Notes: generated from the letters alone by a model not told the origin. A stretch of 64,000 nucleotides of DNA from Streptomyces acidiscabies (GCF_020010905.1 NZ_JAGJBY010000001.1:496001-560000), one strand, 5' to 3'; shown: positions 24,764-34,065, counted from the stretch's first letter. Translations and numbers: made by a program.

Positions 24764-27318
24764 AGGAACGCCAGGGGAGTTGAGACGCTGCGGGCCAGCA
24801 GGACGCCTGCCGCGCCGGTCGCCAGGTCCGTCGTCAGGCGGACGTTCTCCAGGCCGAGGAATGCGGGCATGCCCTCGTGGGGGACCTCGTACAGGCGGAG
24901 TTGGCGGGCCTCCGTGGTGCCGCCCAGCCTCGTGGCGGTCAGGAGGACGCCCGCGAAGCCGTGGAAGAGGCCGGCGGTGTGGGGTACGCAGTCGAGGGCC
25001 GAGCGGAGGACGGTGTCGCAGGCCAACTCGTACTGTGCGTCGGGGCGTTGGGCGAGGTACTCCTTGAGCACCATGGCCGTACCGCCGCTGCCCGCCGCGA
25101 ACGTGGGCCGCGTACCGGCTGAGCCGGGTGTCCAGCCGTCGTCCGTCCAGCCGAGGGCGCGCAGGTCGGCGTCCAGGAGGTCGTGGGCGGCGTCGAGGAG
25201 GGCGGTGTCGGGGGTGTATCCGTGCAGCCGCAGCAGAAGCAGCGCGGTACCGGCCCGACCACGCAACAGCCCGGCCTCACCACGCCGGGTCGGCTGCCCC
25301 GCCGCGCTCTCGACGAGGCGCTCCGCGAGGAGGGTGGCCTGCTTGAGGGCGTCATCGTCGCCGGTGGCGCGCGCGAAGTAGAGCTGGGCGAGGGCGAGTC
25401 CGGCACGGCCGTCGAGGAGGGTGTCGTTGAGGGGTTCGCCCACGTCCTTCATGAGCTCGGCGGCGTCGGTACGACCGAGGTGGTGCAGGACGCAGGCGAC
25501 GCCGGAGGTGCCGGTGTAGAGGCCGGGGGCCGGATGCACGGTCCGCTGCGCGGCGTCGGCCAGCCAGTCGACGTGCGCGTCGGGGATCTCGACGCCGGTC
25601 TCGGCGAGGGCCCAGAGAACGCCGGCGGCGCCGTAGGCGAGGCAGGTGCCGCCCTCGGGAAGGAGGAACTGGGCTGTGTCGCCGGGGTAGAGGCGGTCTT
25701 GGCGGGTGGGGGTGGCGGTGGTGAGGATGCCTTGGGCTATGGCGGTGGGGGAGGGGGTGTCGACCGGGGTCGTGAACTGCTCGGCGGGCGCCGGGTTTTG
25801 GGCACCGGCACCCCCCGAGGCCGTGAGCCGCACGCCGGGTGACCAGTCATGCGCGTCGGCGTCGAGGTCCGCGCGCGCCTCCACGTCGTACCCCTCAAGA
25901 ACGCCGTCCCCCTCAGGAGCCGCGCCCAAGTCCGCCCGTACCTTCGCGCCGAAGTCCCCCGGCACCGGATACCTCGTCTCGATCAGCTCGATCAACTGGT
26001 CCAGCTTCTCCGGGCCCCATGCCAGCAGGCTCGTCAGCGGTGTGAACAGGGCTATTCGCAAGCAGCCCAGCGCGTAGCGGTCGATCGCCGTGCCTCGGTG
26101 TGTGGGTGGTGCCGCGAAACCCGGGGCCGCGTGGATCTGGCGGGAGGTTAGGTCTGTTGTCGCCGTTTCCAGGTCGATGAACGCGATCGAGTCGTCCGGG
26201 CGGACCATGATGTTGCCGGGGTGGAGGTCGCCGAAGATTACGCCTCGGGCGTGCATCGCCTGGATGCCCTCGTCGATCTGGTTCAGGGCGTCGATCGCCC
26301 AGCGGGTGTAGTCCGCCGTCCGGGACGGGTCCGCTGATGGAGACGCCGGGTTGTCCCGGGTCGTACGTATCGCCAGCGTCTCGCCCTCCACGAACTCCCT
26401 TACCAGGAAGTGATGTTCGTGTCCCACCCGCGCCTCGATCAAGCGGGGGACCCACGGCAGCCCGGCGAGGCGTTCCAGGCAGTCGCGCTCGCGCACCAGG
26501 CGGGCGACCGCGTCCTCCCCGTGCGTGTCGATCCCGGCGAGGGGGCGGGCCTCACGCAGGAGGACGGGTTCGCCGGTGCGCGTGTCTGTACCCCGGTACA
26601 CCCCGCCGCCGTTGGAGAAGTGCAGGGCACGCTCAGCGCGGTACGGGAAGTCGTGCAACGTACCCGCGTTGCGCGCCTCCATGGCCGGTGCGAGGCACTC
26701 AGGGATCGTCACCCACTCCGGGGGACGGAAGGAGGGGCCGCGTACGTCGGGGACCAAACGACCCTCGGGGTCCTCGATACACGGGACCGTCTCCCCCTTC
26801 GCCGTCTTCATCACGCGCGCGACGAACCCGCCGTACCGCACGTAGAGCGGGCCGGACCGCCAGCGGAGGTCGCTGAGGATGTACGGGCCTCGCTCCCCGT
26901 CGAGGAGTTCCCCCAACTCGCCCAGTACGGAGGCCAGTCGAGCCTCGTCCTCGGGGTAGATGGTGATGAACTTGCCGCTGGCGCCCCGGTCGCCGTACTT
27001 GCCGTTGCGACGCGACAGCACCTGCCTGCTGCGGATGAACTTGAACGCCATGCGCTGCTCGACGAGCCACTCCCAGGACCGGTCGAGGATGGTGCGCGCG
27101 TTCTCGGACGTCGCCGAGACGTGCACCTTCCAGCCCTGCGCGGGGAGTTGGTAGCCGTGCGGGGTGAGCATCGTCCAGTCCGTGCCGGTGTGGCAGGACC
27201 AGTCGGCGGGCGGCTCGGACGCGAGAAAGTCGTCGTCCGGGTCGGAGGCGTCCGCCTCGGTCCGGTCGAAGAAGGGGGTTCCCGGCGCCAGGAACATCAC
27301 ACGCCGATACGCGTCCAT
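24760..27318 (-). CDS. Class III lanthipeptide synthetase LanKC
   Basis: 852 residues with the three domains of class III/IV synthetases. N-terminal lyase (about 1-220): GWKVHVSATSENARTILD and YGDRGASGKFITIYPED. Kinase-like (about 230-500): HARGVIFGDLHPGNIMV at 357-372 and DLE at 382-384, phosphorylating Ser/Thr. C-terminal LanC-like domain (about 510-852): GLLRGRAGTALLLL, FAAGSGGTAMVL, GLFHGFAG. The zinc-binding Cys-Cys-His set of class IV is absent (GSGG and FHG in their places), so it is class III. It lies 45 bp after the M50 protease in what looks like a daptide operon. The visible precursors have no Cys, so it may only dehydrate. Confidence 0.9.
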   Translation of the reverse strand: MDAYRRVMFLAPGTPFFDRTEADASDPDDDFLASEPPADWSCHTGTDWTMLTPHGYQLPAQGWKVHVSATSENARTILDRSWEWLVEQRMAFKFIRSRQVLSRRNGKYGDRGASGKFITIYPEDEARLASVLGELGELLDGERGPYILSDLRWRSGPLYVRYGGFVARVMKTAKGETVPCIEDPEGRLVPDVRGPSFRPPEWVTIPECLAPAMEARNAGTLHDFPYRAERALHFSNGGGVYRGTDTRTGEPVLLREARPLAGIDTHGEDAVARLVRERDCLERLAGLPWVPRLIEARVGHEHHFLVREFVEGETLAIRTTRDNPASPSADPSRTADYTRWAIDALNQIDEGIQAMHARGVIFGDLHPGNIMVRPDDSIAFIDLETATTDLTSRQIHAAPGFAAPPTHRGTAIDRYALGCLRIALFTPLTSLLAWGPEKLDQLIELIETRYPVPGDFGAKVRADLGAAPEGDGVLEGYDVEARADLDADAHDWSPGVRLTASGGAGAQNPAPAEQFTTPVDTPSPTAIAQGILTTATPTRQDRLYPGDTAQFLLPEGGTCLAYGAAGVLWALAETGVEIPDAHVDWLADAAQRTVHPAPGLYTGTSGVACVLHHLGRTDAAELMKDVGEPLNDTLLDGRAGLALAQLYFARATGDDDALKQATLLAERLVESAAGQPTRRGEAGLLRGRAGTALLLLRLHGYTPDTALLDAAHDLLDADLRALGWTDDGWTPGSAGTRPTFAAGSGGTAMVLKEYLAQRPDAQYELACDTVLRSALDCVPHTAGLFHGFAGVLLTATRLGGTTEARQLRLYEVPHEGMPAFLGLENVRLTTDLATGAAGVLLARSVSTPLAFL

Positions 27319-27363
27319 GTCAGGTTCAACCGCTTTCAGGAGTACGGGAGTTCAGAGGCAGCA

Positions 27364-29130
27364 TCAACGCCAGAACGGCGCCACATACTTCAGGTACAGC
27401 CAGTCACCGAGGCTCCGCGTCCCCGCGTCGACCACGGCCTGCCCGGTGGTCCCGGGCGCGAGCCGCGCCCCGTCGAGGACGACCCCGTCGACCGGCACCT
27501 TCAGCGAGTCGAGCCCGGTCACCGGCACGAACGCGGAGAACGGCACCGACAGTTGCACGAACTCGCCGGACGAGACCGTCCCCGTACCCAGCTGTTTCTG
27601 GAGGACGACGCCCCCGCTGAGCAACTTCACTTCCGCGCCGGGCGAGATCGCGTCCCGGTCGGTCGTGCCGGTCGCGACGAGGACCGTCCGCCCCTGTTCC
27701 CCGACGAAACCGCCGGTCACGGTGTACGGCACGGAGATCCCGAGCAGTGCCGCCGCGACCGCTCCGGCCGCCGCGAGGGAGACGGTGACGCGCCGCCAGG
27801 TCGCCGACCCGGCCGTACGCGCCTCCGCGAGGAGCTTCGCGACACCGACGTACACACGCAGCGACAGATAGCCGAGCGCGATCGAGACGAGGACGGCGCC
27901 CACCATGCCCGCGCTCTCCAGGATCGAACCCCAGAGGGTGAACGCCATGCTGACGACGTACAGCGGGAACGCCATGCAGGCCAGCCCGAACAGCGGCGCC
28001 CACTCGACGCCGGGCAGCGCACGTTCGTACCGGCCGCCGAACAGCAGCCGGGCGACGAGGCGGCGGGCGTCGGTGATGGAGCGGTCGCGCAGGTGGGAAA
28101 TGTCCAGGTGGCTCATCAGCGCGAGGTAGCCGTCGAGTTTGACGAACGGGATCGTGTTGAAGAGGCCGGAGACGTAGTTGGTGACGGTGAGGAGGAGCAG
28201 GAAATCGCGGAGCCCCATCGGGCCCCCGGCCAGCGCCACGACGACCGAACTCACGCCCGCCAGACCGGCGATGAGGCTCTGCGTGGCGATCCCCGCGAGG
28301 GCGACCCGGACGCGCTGCCGGTTCCTCGGCAGCCGCCAGCCGTCGGAGACGTCGCAGAAGAACGCGGGCGTCAGGTAGAAGAGCATGAAGCCCATCCGGC
28401 TGGGCCGGCCGCCGTAGTGGCTCAGGACCAGGCCGTGGGACAGCTCGTGCAGCATGGTGCCGCAGTACGTGACGACGAGCAGCGCGAGCAGCGCGGGCCA
28501 GGAGATCGGCTCGGACAGGGCGGTGATCGTCGTCTGCGCCTGTACGACGAGGGCCAGCAGCCCCGCACCGGCGAGGGCCGCCGCTACGATCCCCCAACTC
28601 CGGTGCGCCAGGCGGGCGGTGAGGGGGCGGAACACGTTCAGCATGCGTTCCGGGCGGACTACGGTGAACTGGATGGTGAGGGGTGGGACGAAGGTGATGC
28701 GGCGGTCCCGGCGCGGTTTGTTGTCCGCGTCTTCGAGGAGCCGGCCTCGCTGGGCGCGCAACAGGCCCTCGCCGACCAGCTCGACGGACCAGCCCAACTC
28801 CCTTGCGAGGTCCTCGGTTTCGCGGGTGCCGTCGGCGAGGGTCAGGAGCTTTGCCATGCCGGGGGCGACGCGTAGGTAGCGCTGGGAACCGGATTGGACG
28901 AGCCAGGGGGCGCCGGGCTCGATGGGTTCGTGGACGCGGACGTCGGGGGCTAGGCGGGGGCGGTCGGGGAGGGGGGCTGGGGGTTTCTCTTCCTGGGCCC
29001 GCTTGAGTCGACTCCCGTCGCCGGGTGCCCACTTGAAGCCTCGGCGGCGGGGCCCGGCGACACCCTCGGGCGTCTCCTCCTGGCCCCGGCCCGGCGTCTC
29101 CTCGCCGCCCCGCTTCAGTGCCGTTCTCAC
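27364..29130 (-). CDS. M50-type intramembrane metalloprotease with PqqD-like domain (MpaP-like)
   Basis: 588 residues from GTG 29130, GTGA-coupled to the permease. A basic Pro-rich N-terminus (1-60) precedes a PqqD-like winged-helix region (QRYLRVAPGMAKLLTLADGT, about 83-135) that could bind the leader peptide. The membrane part has zinc motif HELSH (228-232) and the second M50 motif FNTIPFVKLDGYLAL (LDG 332-334). A soluble C-terminal beta domain follows. In daptide clusters an M50-type protease is thought to remove the leader. Fits the MpaP position and architecture. Confidence 0.85.
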   Translation of the reverse strand: MRTALKRGGEETPGRGQEETPEGVAGPRRRGFKWAPGDGSRLKRAQEEKPPAPLPDRPRLAPDVRVHEPIEPGAPWLVQSGSQRYLRVAPGMAKLLTLADGTRETEDLARELGWSVELVGEGLLRAQRGRLLEDADNKPRRDRRITFVPPLTIQFTVVRPERMLNVFRPLTARLAHRSWGIVAAALAGAGLLALVVQAQTTITALSEPISWPALLALLVVTYCGTMLHELSHGLVLSHYGGRPSRMGFMLFYLTPAFFCDVSDGWRLPRNRQRVRVALAGIATQSLIAGLAGVSSVVVALAGGPMGLRDFLLLLTVTNYVSGLFNTIPFVKLDGYLALMSHLDISHLRDRSITDARRLVARLLFGGRYERALPGVEWAPLFGLACMAFPLYVVSMAFTLWGSILESAGMVGAVLVSIALGYLSLRVYVGVAKLLAEARTAGSATWRRVTVSLAAAGAVAAALLGISVPYTVTGGFVGEQGRTVLVATGTTDRDAISPGAEVKLLSGGVVLQKQLGTGTVSSGEFVQLSVPFSAFVPVTGLDSLKVPVDGVVLDGARLAPGTTGQAVVDAGTRSLGDWLYLKYVAPFWR

Positions 29131-29858
29131 GGCAGATCCCTGCGCAGGAACAGAGTCCGGGCCGCGAACGTCCCTGCCCCGATCCACACCGCGAGCACCA
29201 GCAGCGCCCACGGAATCGGCAGCAGGTTCTCGTTGCCGCCCCGGTACACGGATGCCATGGCCTCGTCGATCGTCAGCCTGCCGACCGCCGGGACGACCCT
29301 CAGCAGCCCCTCCCCGACCAGCCACGTGCTCACCAACAGGACGAGGATCGCGGCCACTTGCTGCCGTATCAGCAGCCCGAGCAGCGCCCCCCACACCGCG
29401 CCGACCACGATCGTCAGCATCACCCCGAGCAGCGTCCACGTCGTGGTCATCGTCCACTCGGGCCCCCGGTCGCGCCCGACGAGGAACACCCACGGGCTGA
29501 CGGCGGCCAGCGCCCCGGCGGCCAGCGCGAACACCGCGCCGCAGCCGACGACGGCGACCAGCTTCGCCGTAAGCAGCCGCGCCCGCCCGCCGCCCAGCAG
29601 CACGGACCGGCTGATCGCGCCGTTCCCGAACTCCCGTGTCACCGAGAGCATCGCGATCACAGCGGCGGCGAGTTCGACCATGAACCAGCCCTGTACGAGG
29701 GTGGAGGTGATGTCCCCGTTCGCGCCGCTCTTCGCGGCGTCCTGCTGGACGAAACCGGCGTCCGCCATCACACACATGAGGACGATGAACGCGGCAACTC
29801 CCCACCAGGCGCGCCCAGTCCAGATCTTGCGCCACTCGGCTCCGATCAGGTCACGCAC
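29127..29858 (-). CDS. ABC transporter permease
   Basis: 243 residues, about six membrane helices, ABC-2 type: MRDLIGAEWRKIWTGRAWW at the start, then TREFGNGAISRSVLLGGGRA, the conserved loop of such permeases. Overlaps the ATPase gene by eight bases. Together they probably export the mature peptide or give self-resistance. Confidence 0.88.
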   Translation of the reverse strand: MRDLIGAEWRKIWTGRAWWGVAAFIVLMCVMADAGFVQQDAAKSGANGDITSTLVQGWFMVELAAAVIAMLSVTREFGNGAISRSVLLGGGRARLLTAKLVAVVGCGAVFALAAGALAAVSPWVFLVGRDRGPEWTMTTTWTLLGVMLTIVVGAVWGALLGLLIRQQVAAILVLLVSTWLVGEGLLRVVPAVGRLTIDEAMASVYRGGNENLLPIPWALLVLAVWIGAGTFAARTLFLRRDLP

Positions 29859-30579
29859 GGACGTCCTCCTTCACAGCGGGACCGGCGAGGTCGAAGAAGC
29901 GGCTCTCCAGGCTGAGTTCACCGTCGCGCGTCAACTCGGCGGCCGTGCCGCTGTATCGCAGCGTCTTCTGGAGGATGACGATGTCGTCGGCCATCTGCTC
30001 GACCTCCGCGAGGATGTGGCTGGAGACCAGCACCGTGCGCCCCTCGGCCGCGAGGGAGCGCAGGAGTTCGCGCAGCCAGCGGATGCCGTCGGGGTCGAGG
30101 CCGTTGGCGGGTTCGTCGAGGATGAGCAGCTCGGGGTCCGCGAGGAGCGCGGTGGCCAGCGCGTGCCGCTGCCGCATGCCCTGCGAGTAGTCGCGGACCT
30201 TGCGGTGGGCGTCGGAGGCGAGTCCGACCTGTTCGAGGACGTCGTCGACGCGGGTCCGGGGCAGGCCGATCGCCTGGGCCCAGATCCGCAGGTCGGCCCT
30301 GCCCGAGGCGGCGGCGGAAGGGCCGATGCCGTCGATGCTGACGCCCACGCGGTGCGCTGCGCGCGGCAGTTGGGGGTACGGGTGGCCGAAGATCGTGGCG
30401 GTGCCGTGCGTGGGGCGCGCGAGTCCCAGCAGCATCCGCAGGGTCGTGGTCTTGCCGGCCCCGTTGCGTCCGAGGAGGCCCACCACCCGGCCCGAACGGA
30501 CGGTGAAGGACACGTCCTCGACGGCGGTGTGGTCGCCGTAGCGCTTCGTGAGTCCTGTGATGTCGATGGCGTCGGTCAC
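29851..30579 (-). CDS. ABC transporter ATP-binding protein
   Basis: 242 residues from GTG 30579, preceded by GGGGAGGAC. Walker A GRNGAGKTT, signature YSQGM (in place of LSGGQ), Walker B LLILDEP, and switch His in LVSSH. Pairs with the ABC-2 permease downstream. It follows the precursor genes, as transporter genes do in daptide clusters. Confidence 0.92.
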   Translation of the reverse strand: MTDAIDITGLTKRYGDHTAVEDVSFTVRSGRVVGLLGRNGAGKTTTLRMLLGLARPTHGTATIFGHPYPQLPRAAHRVGVSIDGIGPSAAASGRADLRIWAQAIGLPRTRVDDVLEQVGLASDAHRKVRDYSQGMRQRHALATALLADPELLILDEPANGLDPDGIRWLRELLRSLAAEGRTVLVSSHILAEVEQMADDIVILQKTLRYSGTAAELTRDGELSLESRFFDLAGPAVKEDVRA

Positions 30580-30685
30580 GCCATGTCCTCCCCTGCGGCT
30601 CGGGGCCGCACGTATATTCGTTCGGAGCGGCCCTGCTCCGGAGGCCAATGGCCGGCCTCCGGAACAGGGCAGTGTCCGTTCAGAC

Positions 30686-30862
30686 TCAGGTCGCGATGAC
30701 CGAGGTGACGGCGATGGTGCTGTAGGCGGCGCTGACGCCGGCCGAGATGGCGGCGCTGGCGAGGAAGCTGTCCCACCAGTCGGGGGCCTCCATGCCCTCC
30801 AGCTCCTCCATGGACAGCTCCTGCATGGCCAGTTCCAGAGCGGGGTTCGTGTTCTCCTTCAT
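30686..30862 (-). CDS. Daptide-type precursor peptide 2
   Basis: 58 residues from ATG 30862; AAGGAGG lies eight bases upstream, and the GTG at 30871 is within that site and rejected. Leader: LELAMQELSMEELEGMEAPD. Core: hydrophobic, Ser/Thr/Ala-rich, ending TSVIAT. No cysteine. The LELA-M/L-QEL helix and APD motif are shared with precursor 1, and the C-terminal Thr is the residue converted in daptides. The leader helix also resembles class III lanthipeptide leaders, which matters because LanKC is in the same operon. Confidence 0.85.
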   Translation of the reverse strand: MKENTNPALELAMQELSMEELEGMEAPDWWDSFLASAAISAGVSAAYSTIAVTSVIAT

Positions 30863-30939
30863 TTCTTTCACCTCCTTCGGGGGTCTCGGGTGCGAGCGGC
30901 GTGGATCAGTGGCTCAGTGGCTGAGCCACTTCAGCCGGC

Positions 30940-31131
30940 TCAGGTGGCGAGCGTGACGATGGAGACGTACGAGATGACGCCGCCCGCGCTCAGGCCGCCG
31001 ATGGCGCTGAGCGCCGCGCTCCAGCTGAAGTCCGGGGCGTCGAGCGCCTCCATCTCCCGCATGTCGAGCTGCTGGTCCAGCTCCTGGAGAGCCAGCTCCA
31101 GGGGCGCGGACGTGGTGTTCACGGTCTGCAT
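30940..31131 (-). CDS. Daptide-type precursor peptide 1
   Basis: 63 residues, GGGAGGGGG upstream of ATG 31131. Leader APLELALQELDQQLDMREME with ALDAPD before the core; core hydrophobic with five Ser and one Thr before the terminal ...LAT. No cysteine. Shares its layout with precursor 2. About 72 bp separate it from the MpaC stop, where a secondary promoter or processing site may raise precursor expression. Confidence 0.85.
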   Translation of the reverse strand: MQTVNTTSAPLELALQELDQQLDMREMEALDAPDFSWSAALSAIGGLSAGGVISYVSIVTLAT

Positions 31132-31203
31132 GGTGTTTCCCCCTCCCTTTGGTGTTTCGGGTCAGCCGCCGACGGTTGCCGACGGAAGTCTGTGGTGGGC
31201 CGC

Positions 31204-34065
31204 CTAGTCGGTGGGCGGCCGGTGGAGGGCTGCGGCGGTGGACGTCTGACGGACGGCCTCTGCGGCGAGCGGCCGTTGCACGGCTTCGACGGCGGGCGTC
31301 TGACGGACGGCCCCGGCCGTGGACAGCCGGTGCACGGGCTCGGCAGCGGGCAGCCGGTGGACAGCCTCGGCAGCGGGCGCCTGGCAGACAGCCCCAGCGG
31401 CAGGCAGCCGATGCACGCCTTCGGCGGCGGGCGTCTGGCAGACGGCCCCAGCCGTGGACAGCCGGTGCACGGCCTCGGCAGCAGGCGCCTGGCAGACAGC
31501 CCCAGCGGTGGACGGCCGGTGGACGGGCTCGGCGGCGGGCGTCTGGCAGACGGCCCCAGCCGTGGACGGCCGGTGGACGGGCTCGGCGGTGGGCAGCCGG
31601 TGGACAGCCTCGGCAGCAGGCGCCTGGCGGACAGCCCCAGCGGTGGGCAGCTGGTGCACGCCTTCGGCGGCGGGCGTCTGGCGGACGGCCCCAGCCGTGG
31701 ACGGCCGGTGGACAGCCTCGGCAGCAGGCGCCTGGCAGACAGCCCCAGCGGCAGGCAGCCGGTGCACGCCTTCGGCGGCAGGCGTCTGGCGGACGGCCCC
31801 AGCCGTGGACGGCCGGTGGACAGCCTCGGCAGCAGGCGCCTGGCAGACAGCCCCAGCGGCAGGCAGCTGGTGCACGGCCTCGGCGGCAGGCGCCTGGCAG
31901 ACGGCCCCAGCGGTGGGCAGCCGGTGCACGCCTTCGGCGGCAGGCGTCTGGCGGACGGCCCCAGCCGTGGACGGCCGGTGGACAGCCTCGGCAGCAGGCG
32001 CCTGGCAGACAGCCCCAGCGGCAGGCAGCCGATGCACGGCTTCAGCGGCAGGCAGCCGGTGGACAGCCTCGGTCAGTACCCGCCGTACGTCGGTGAGCGT
32101 GAGCGCGCCCAGCGTGGGCAGGCCGTCGCCCCATGCGCGCAGCGTGGACCGGGCGATCAGCTCCGTGCGCTCCTCGCTCGCCTCGATGTCCCGTCCGATC
32201 AGCCAGGCGTCCAGCAGCGCCGCGATCCCCTCGACCGGGTCCTCCGGCAGCGCCGGGCTGTGGGCCGAGGTGACTGCCTGCCAGAGCCGACGCAGCCGAC
32301 GCGCCGAGCCCCAGTGGACGTCGCCCTCCGCGATGCGGCGCCACAGGGGTGGCAGTACGGCGGCGGCGGCCGTCATCTTGCGCAGGCCGAGGCCCGTGGA
32401 CAGCTCGTTGGCGAGGTACCAGCCCTTGCAGGCTGAGGGATCGCGGCCGGCGTTGAACCACGGTCCGTGGCTCACGCCGCTGAGCTTGGCGATCTCCAGC
32501 CGCAGCGCGTCCCCGGGCTTGAGACCGGCCCGCCGGACCGACGCCAACTCCGCGCCCAGCTCGGTCATCCGCCGGAGCAGCGTCAGCGTGAACGCGTCCT
32601 CCGTGGGCAGGTCCTGCGGGTCCCCGACGTACATCCCGGCGACCCGGAAGAACACCTCGAAGACACCCTCGGCGAGAAGCTCCACGGGCAGCGTCCGCGT
32701 GGCGACCGGATCGAGCACGGCCACGTCCGGCTGAAGCCCACCCCCGAGCACGAGCCGCTTGCCCTGCGGCCCGGCGAGACAGGCACCACCGCTGAGTTCG
32801 CTGCCGGTACCGACGGTGGTCGGCACGGTGACGACGGGTACGGCGGGTTCGGCCTCGGCGGGCAGCAGCACAAGCCCACTCCGCCCGCGCGCCGCCAGCC
32901 GGTCCCGTACGACGGGGGCTGCGCTGATCAGCACCGCGAGCTTGGCCTGATCAAGCAGGGTGCCCCCACCGATCGCAACGACGAGTTCACTACCCCGGAG
33001 CCGTTCGGCCAACTCCGTCACGCTCTCCAGAGTGCCGGGCCCGTCGGGAACGTACAGCTCCACGGCCCGATCCGCCCAGGCCGCGCAGGCGATGATCCGA
33101 TCAACTGTCTCCGACTCTGCAACGGCGGGGTCGGCGAGGAGGGTCAGAGTCCGACCCTTCTGGTGGCTCAGCCACTTGGCCAATCCGCCGATGCCGTGGA
33201 CGACTTGGGTGGGCCGACGGGGGCTGAGGTTCCACGGGGTGTTGGTGGGGTTCGCTGCGGTGCTGCCGGAACTCACCGCCGCACCACCGAGCTTCACCGC
33301 CGCACCACCGGAACTCGCCGCCGCACCACTGGGACTCGTGACCGCACCACTGGGACTCGTGACCGCGCCGCCGGAATTCGCCAACGCACCATCGAGGTCC
33401 GCCGCCACGCCACCGGAACTCGTGGCCGCGCCGCCGGAACTCGCCGCCGCACCACCAAGGTCCGTCACCACGCCACCGGGACTCGCCGCCACGCCGCCGG
33501 GACTCGCCGCCACGCCGCCGGGGTTCGCCGCCGCGCCACCGGAACTCGTCGCCACGCCGCCAGGGTTCACCGCCGCACCACCAGAACTCGTCGCCACGCC
33601 AGCGGAACTCGTCGCCACGCCAGCGGAACTCGTGGCCACGCCACCAGAACTCGCCGCCGCGCCGCCGGGACTCGTGGCCGCGCCGCCGAAGTCCGTCACC
33701 GCACCACCGAGGTTCGCCGCCGCACCGCCAGGGTTCACCGCCACGCCAGCGGAACTCGTCGCCGCGCCACCAGAACTCGCCGCCTCACCACCAGAACTCG
33801 CCGCCTCACCACCGGAACTCGTGGCCACGCCACCGAGGTTCGCCGCCGCATCATCGAGGCCCGTCACCGCACCGCCAGGGTTCACCGCCACGCCACCAGA
33901 ACTCGTCGCCACGCCAGCGGAACTCGTGGCCACGCCGCCGAGATCCGCCGCCACACCACCAAGGTCCGTCACCGCACCACCACGACTCGTCGCCACACCA
34001 CCGAGGTTCACCGCCGCGCCGCCAAGACCCGCCGCCGCACCCCCGAAGTCCACCGCCCCGCCCAC
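31204..34065 (-). CDS. MpaC-like iron-ADH-type daptide dehydrogenase with giant repeat extensions
   Basis: Open frame of 953 residues. The core, about 274-666 (PRRPTQVVHGIGGLAKWLSH, NAD-binding GGGTLLDQAKL, VPTTVGTGSELSGGACL, SGVSHGPWFNAGRDP), is an iron-containing alcohol dehydrogenase/dehydroquinate-synthase-type fold of normal length. In daptides such an enzyme oxidatively decarboxylates the C-terminal Thr. It is preceded by ~39 heptapeptides (residues 1-273, GGVATSS type) and followed by ~32 nonapeptides (667-953, AVHRLPAAG/AVCQAPAAE type). The GTG start directly follows the mpaB stop, with GAGGTGG just upstream, so translation of the N-terminal repeats is plausible. Confidence 0.85.
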   Translation of the reverse strand: MGGAVDFGGAAAGLGGAAVNLGGVATSRGGAVTDLGGVAADLGGVATSSAGVATSSGGVAVNPGGAVTGLDDAAANLGGVATSSGGEAASSGGEAASSGGAATSSAGVAVNPGGAAANLGGAVTDFGGAATSPGGAAASSGGVATSSAGVATSSAGVATSSGGAAVNPGGVATSSGGAAANPGGVAASPGGVAASPGGVVTDLGGAAASSGGAATSSGGVAADLDGALANSGGAVTSPSGAVTSPSGAAASSGGAAVKLGGAAVSSGSTAANPTNTPWNLSPRRPTQVVHGIGGLAKWLSHQKGRTLTLLADPAVAESETVDRIIACAAWADRAVELYVPDGPGTLESVTELAERLRGSELVVAIGGGTLLDQAKLAVLISAAPVVRDRLAARGRSGLVLLPAEAEPAVPVVTVPTTVGTGSELSGGACLAGPQGKRLVLGGGLQPDVAVLDPVATRTLPVELLAEGVFEVFFRVAGMYVGDPQDLPTEDAFTLTLLRRMTELGAELASVRRAGLKPGDALRLEIAKLSGVSHGPWFNAGRDPSACKGWYLANELSTGLGLRKMTAAAAVLPPLWRRIAEGDVHWGSARRLRRLWQAVTSAHSPALPEDPVEGIAALLDAWLIGRDIEASEERTELIARSTLRAWGDGLPTLGALTLTDVRRVLTEAVHRLPAAEAVHRLPAAGAVCQAPAAEAVHRPSTAGAVRQTPAAEGVHRLPTAGAVCQAPAAEAVHQLPAAGAVCQAPAAEAVHRPSTAGAVRQTPAAEGVHRLPAAGAVCQAPAAEAVHRPSTAGAVRQTPAAEGVHQLPTAGAVRQAPAAEAVHRLPTAEPVHRPSTAGAVCQTPAAEPVHRPSTAGAVCQAPAAEAVHRLSTAGAVCQTPAAEGVHRLPAAGAVCQAPAAEAVHRLPAAEPVHRLSTAGAVRQTPAVEAVQRPLAAEAVRQTSTAAALHRPPTD
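31207..32067 (-). repeat. 27-bp minisatellite (about 32 units) in the 3' end of the mpaC-like gene
   Basis: Each 27-bp unit encodes nine residues: AVHRLPAAG and AVCQAPAAE alternate with AVHRPSTAG and AVRQTPAAE, so there is also a 54-bp higher order. No unit breaks the frame. The array ends three codons' length from the stop. Confidence 0.93.
33247..34065 (-). repeat. 21-bp minisatellite (about 39 units) in the 5' end of the mpaC-like gene
   Basis: Each 21-bp unit encodes seven residues of the form GG(V/A)(A/V)(T/A/V)xx: GGVATSS, GGAVTDL, GGVAVNP. The array begins at the GTG start and stops just before TNTPWNLSPRRPTQ, where the enzyme core begins. In frame throughout. Confidence 0.93.

Noticed and set aside
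24760..27318. Class IV LanL rather than class III LanKC
   Set aside because: The LanC-like domain lacks the Cys, Cys and His zinc ligands required in class IV.
26410..28875. An 821-codon plus-strand frame across LanKC and MpaP
   Set aside because: Low-complexity Arg/Gly/Glu-rich text opposite two well-supported minus-strand genes.
30862..30871. GTG 30871 as the start of precursor 2
   Set aside because: It overlaps the ribosome-binding site AAGGAGGTG; ATG 30862 has the correct spacing.
31207..34065. CRISPR-like repeats
   Set aside because: The 21-bp and 27-bp units are contiguous, lack spacers and encode in-frame peptides.
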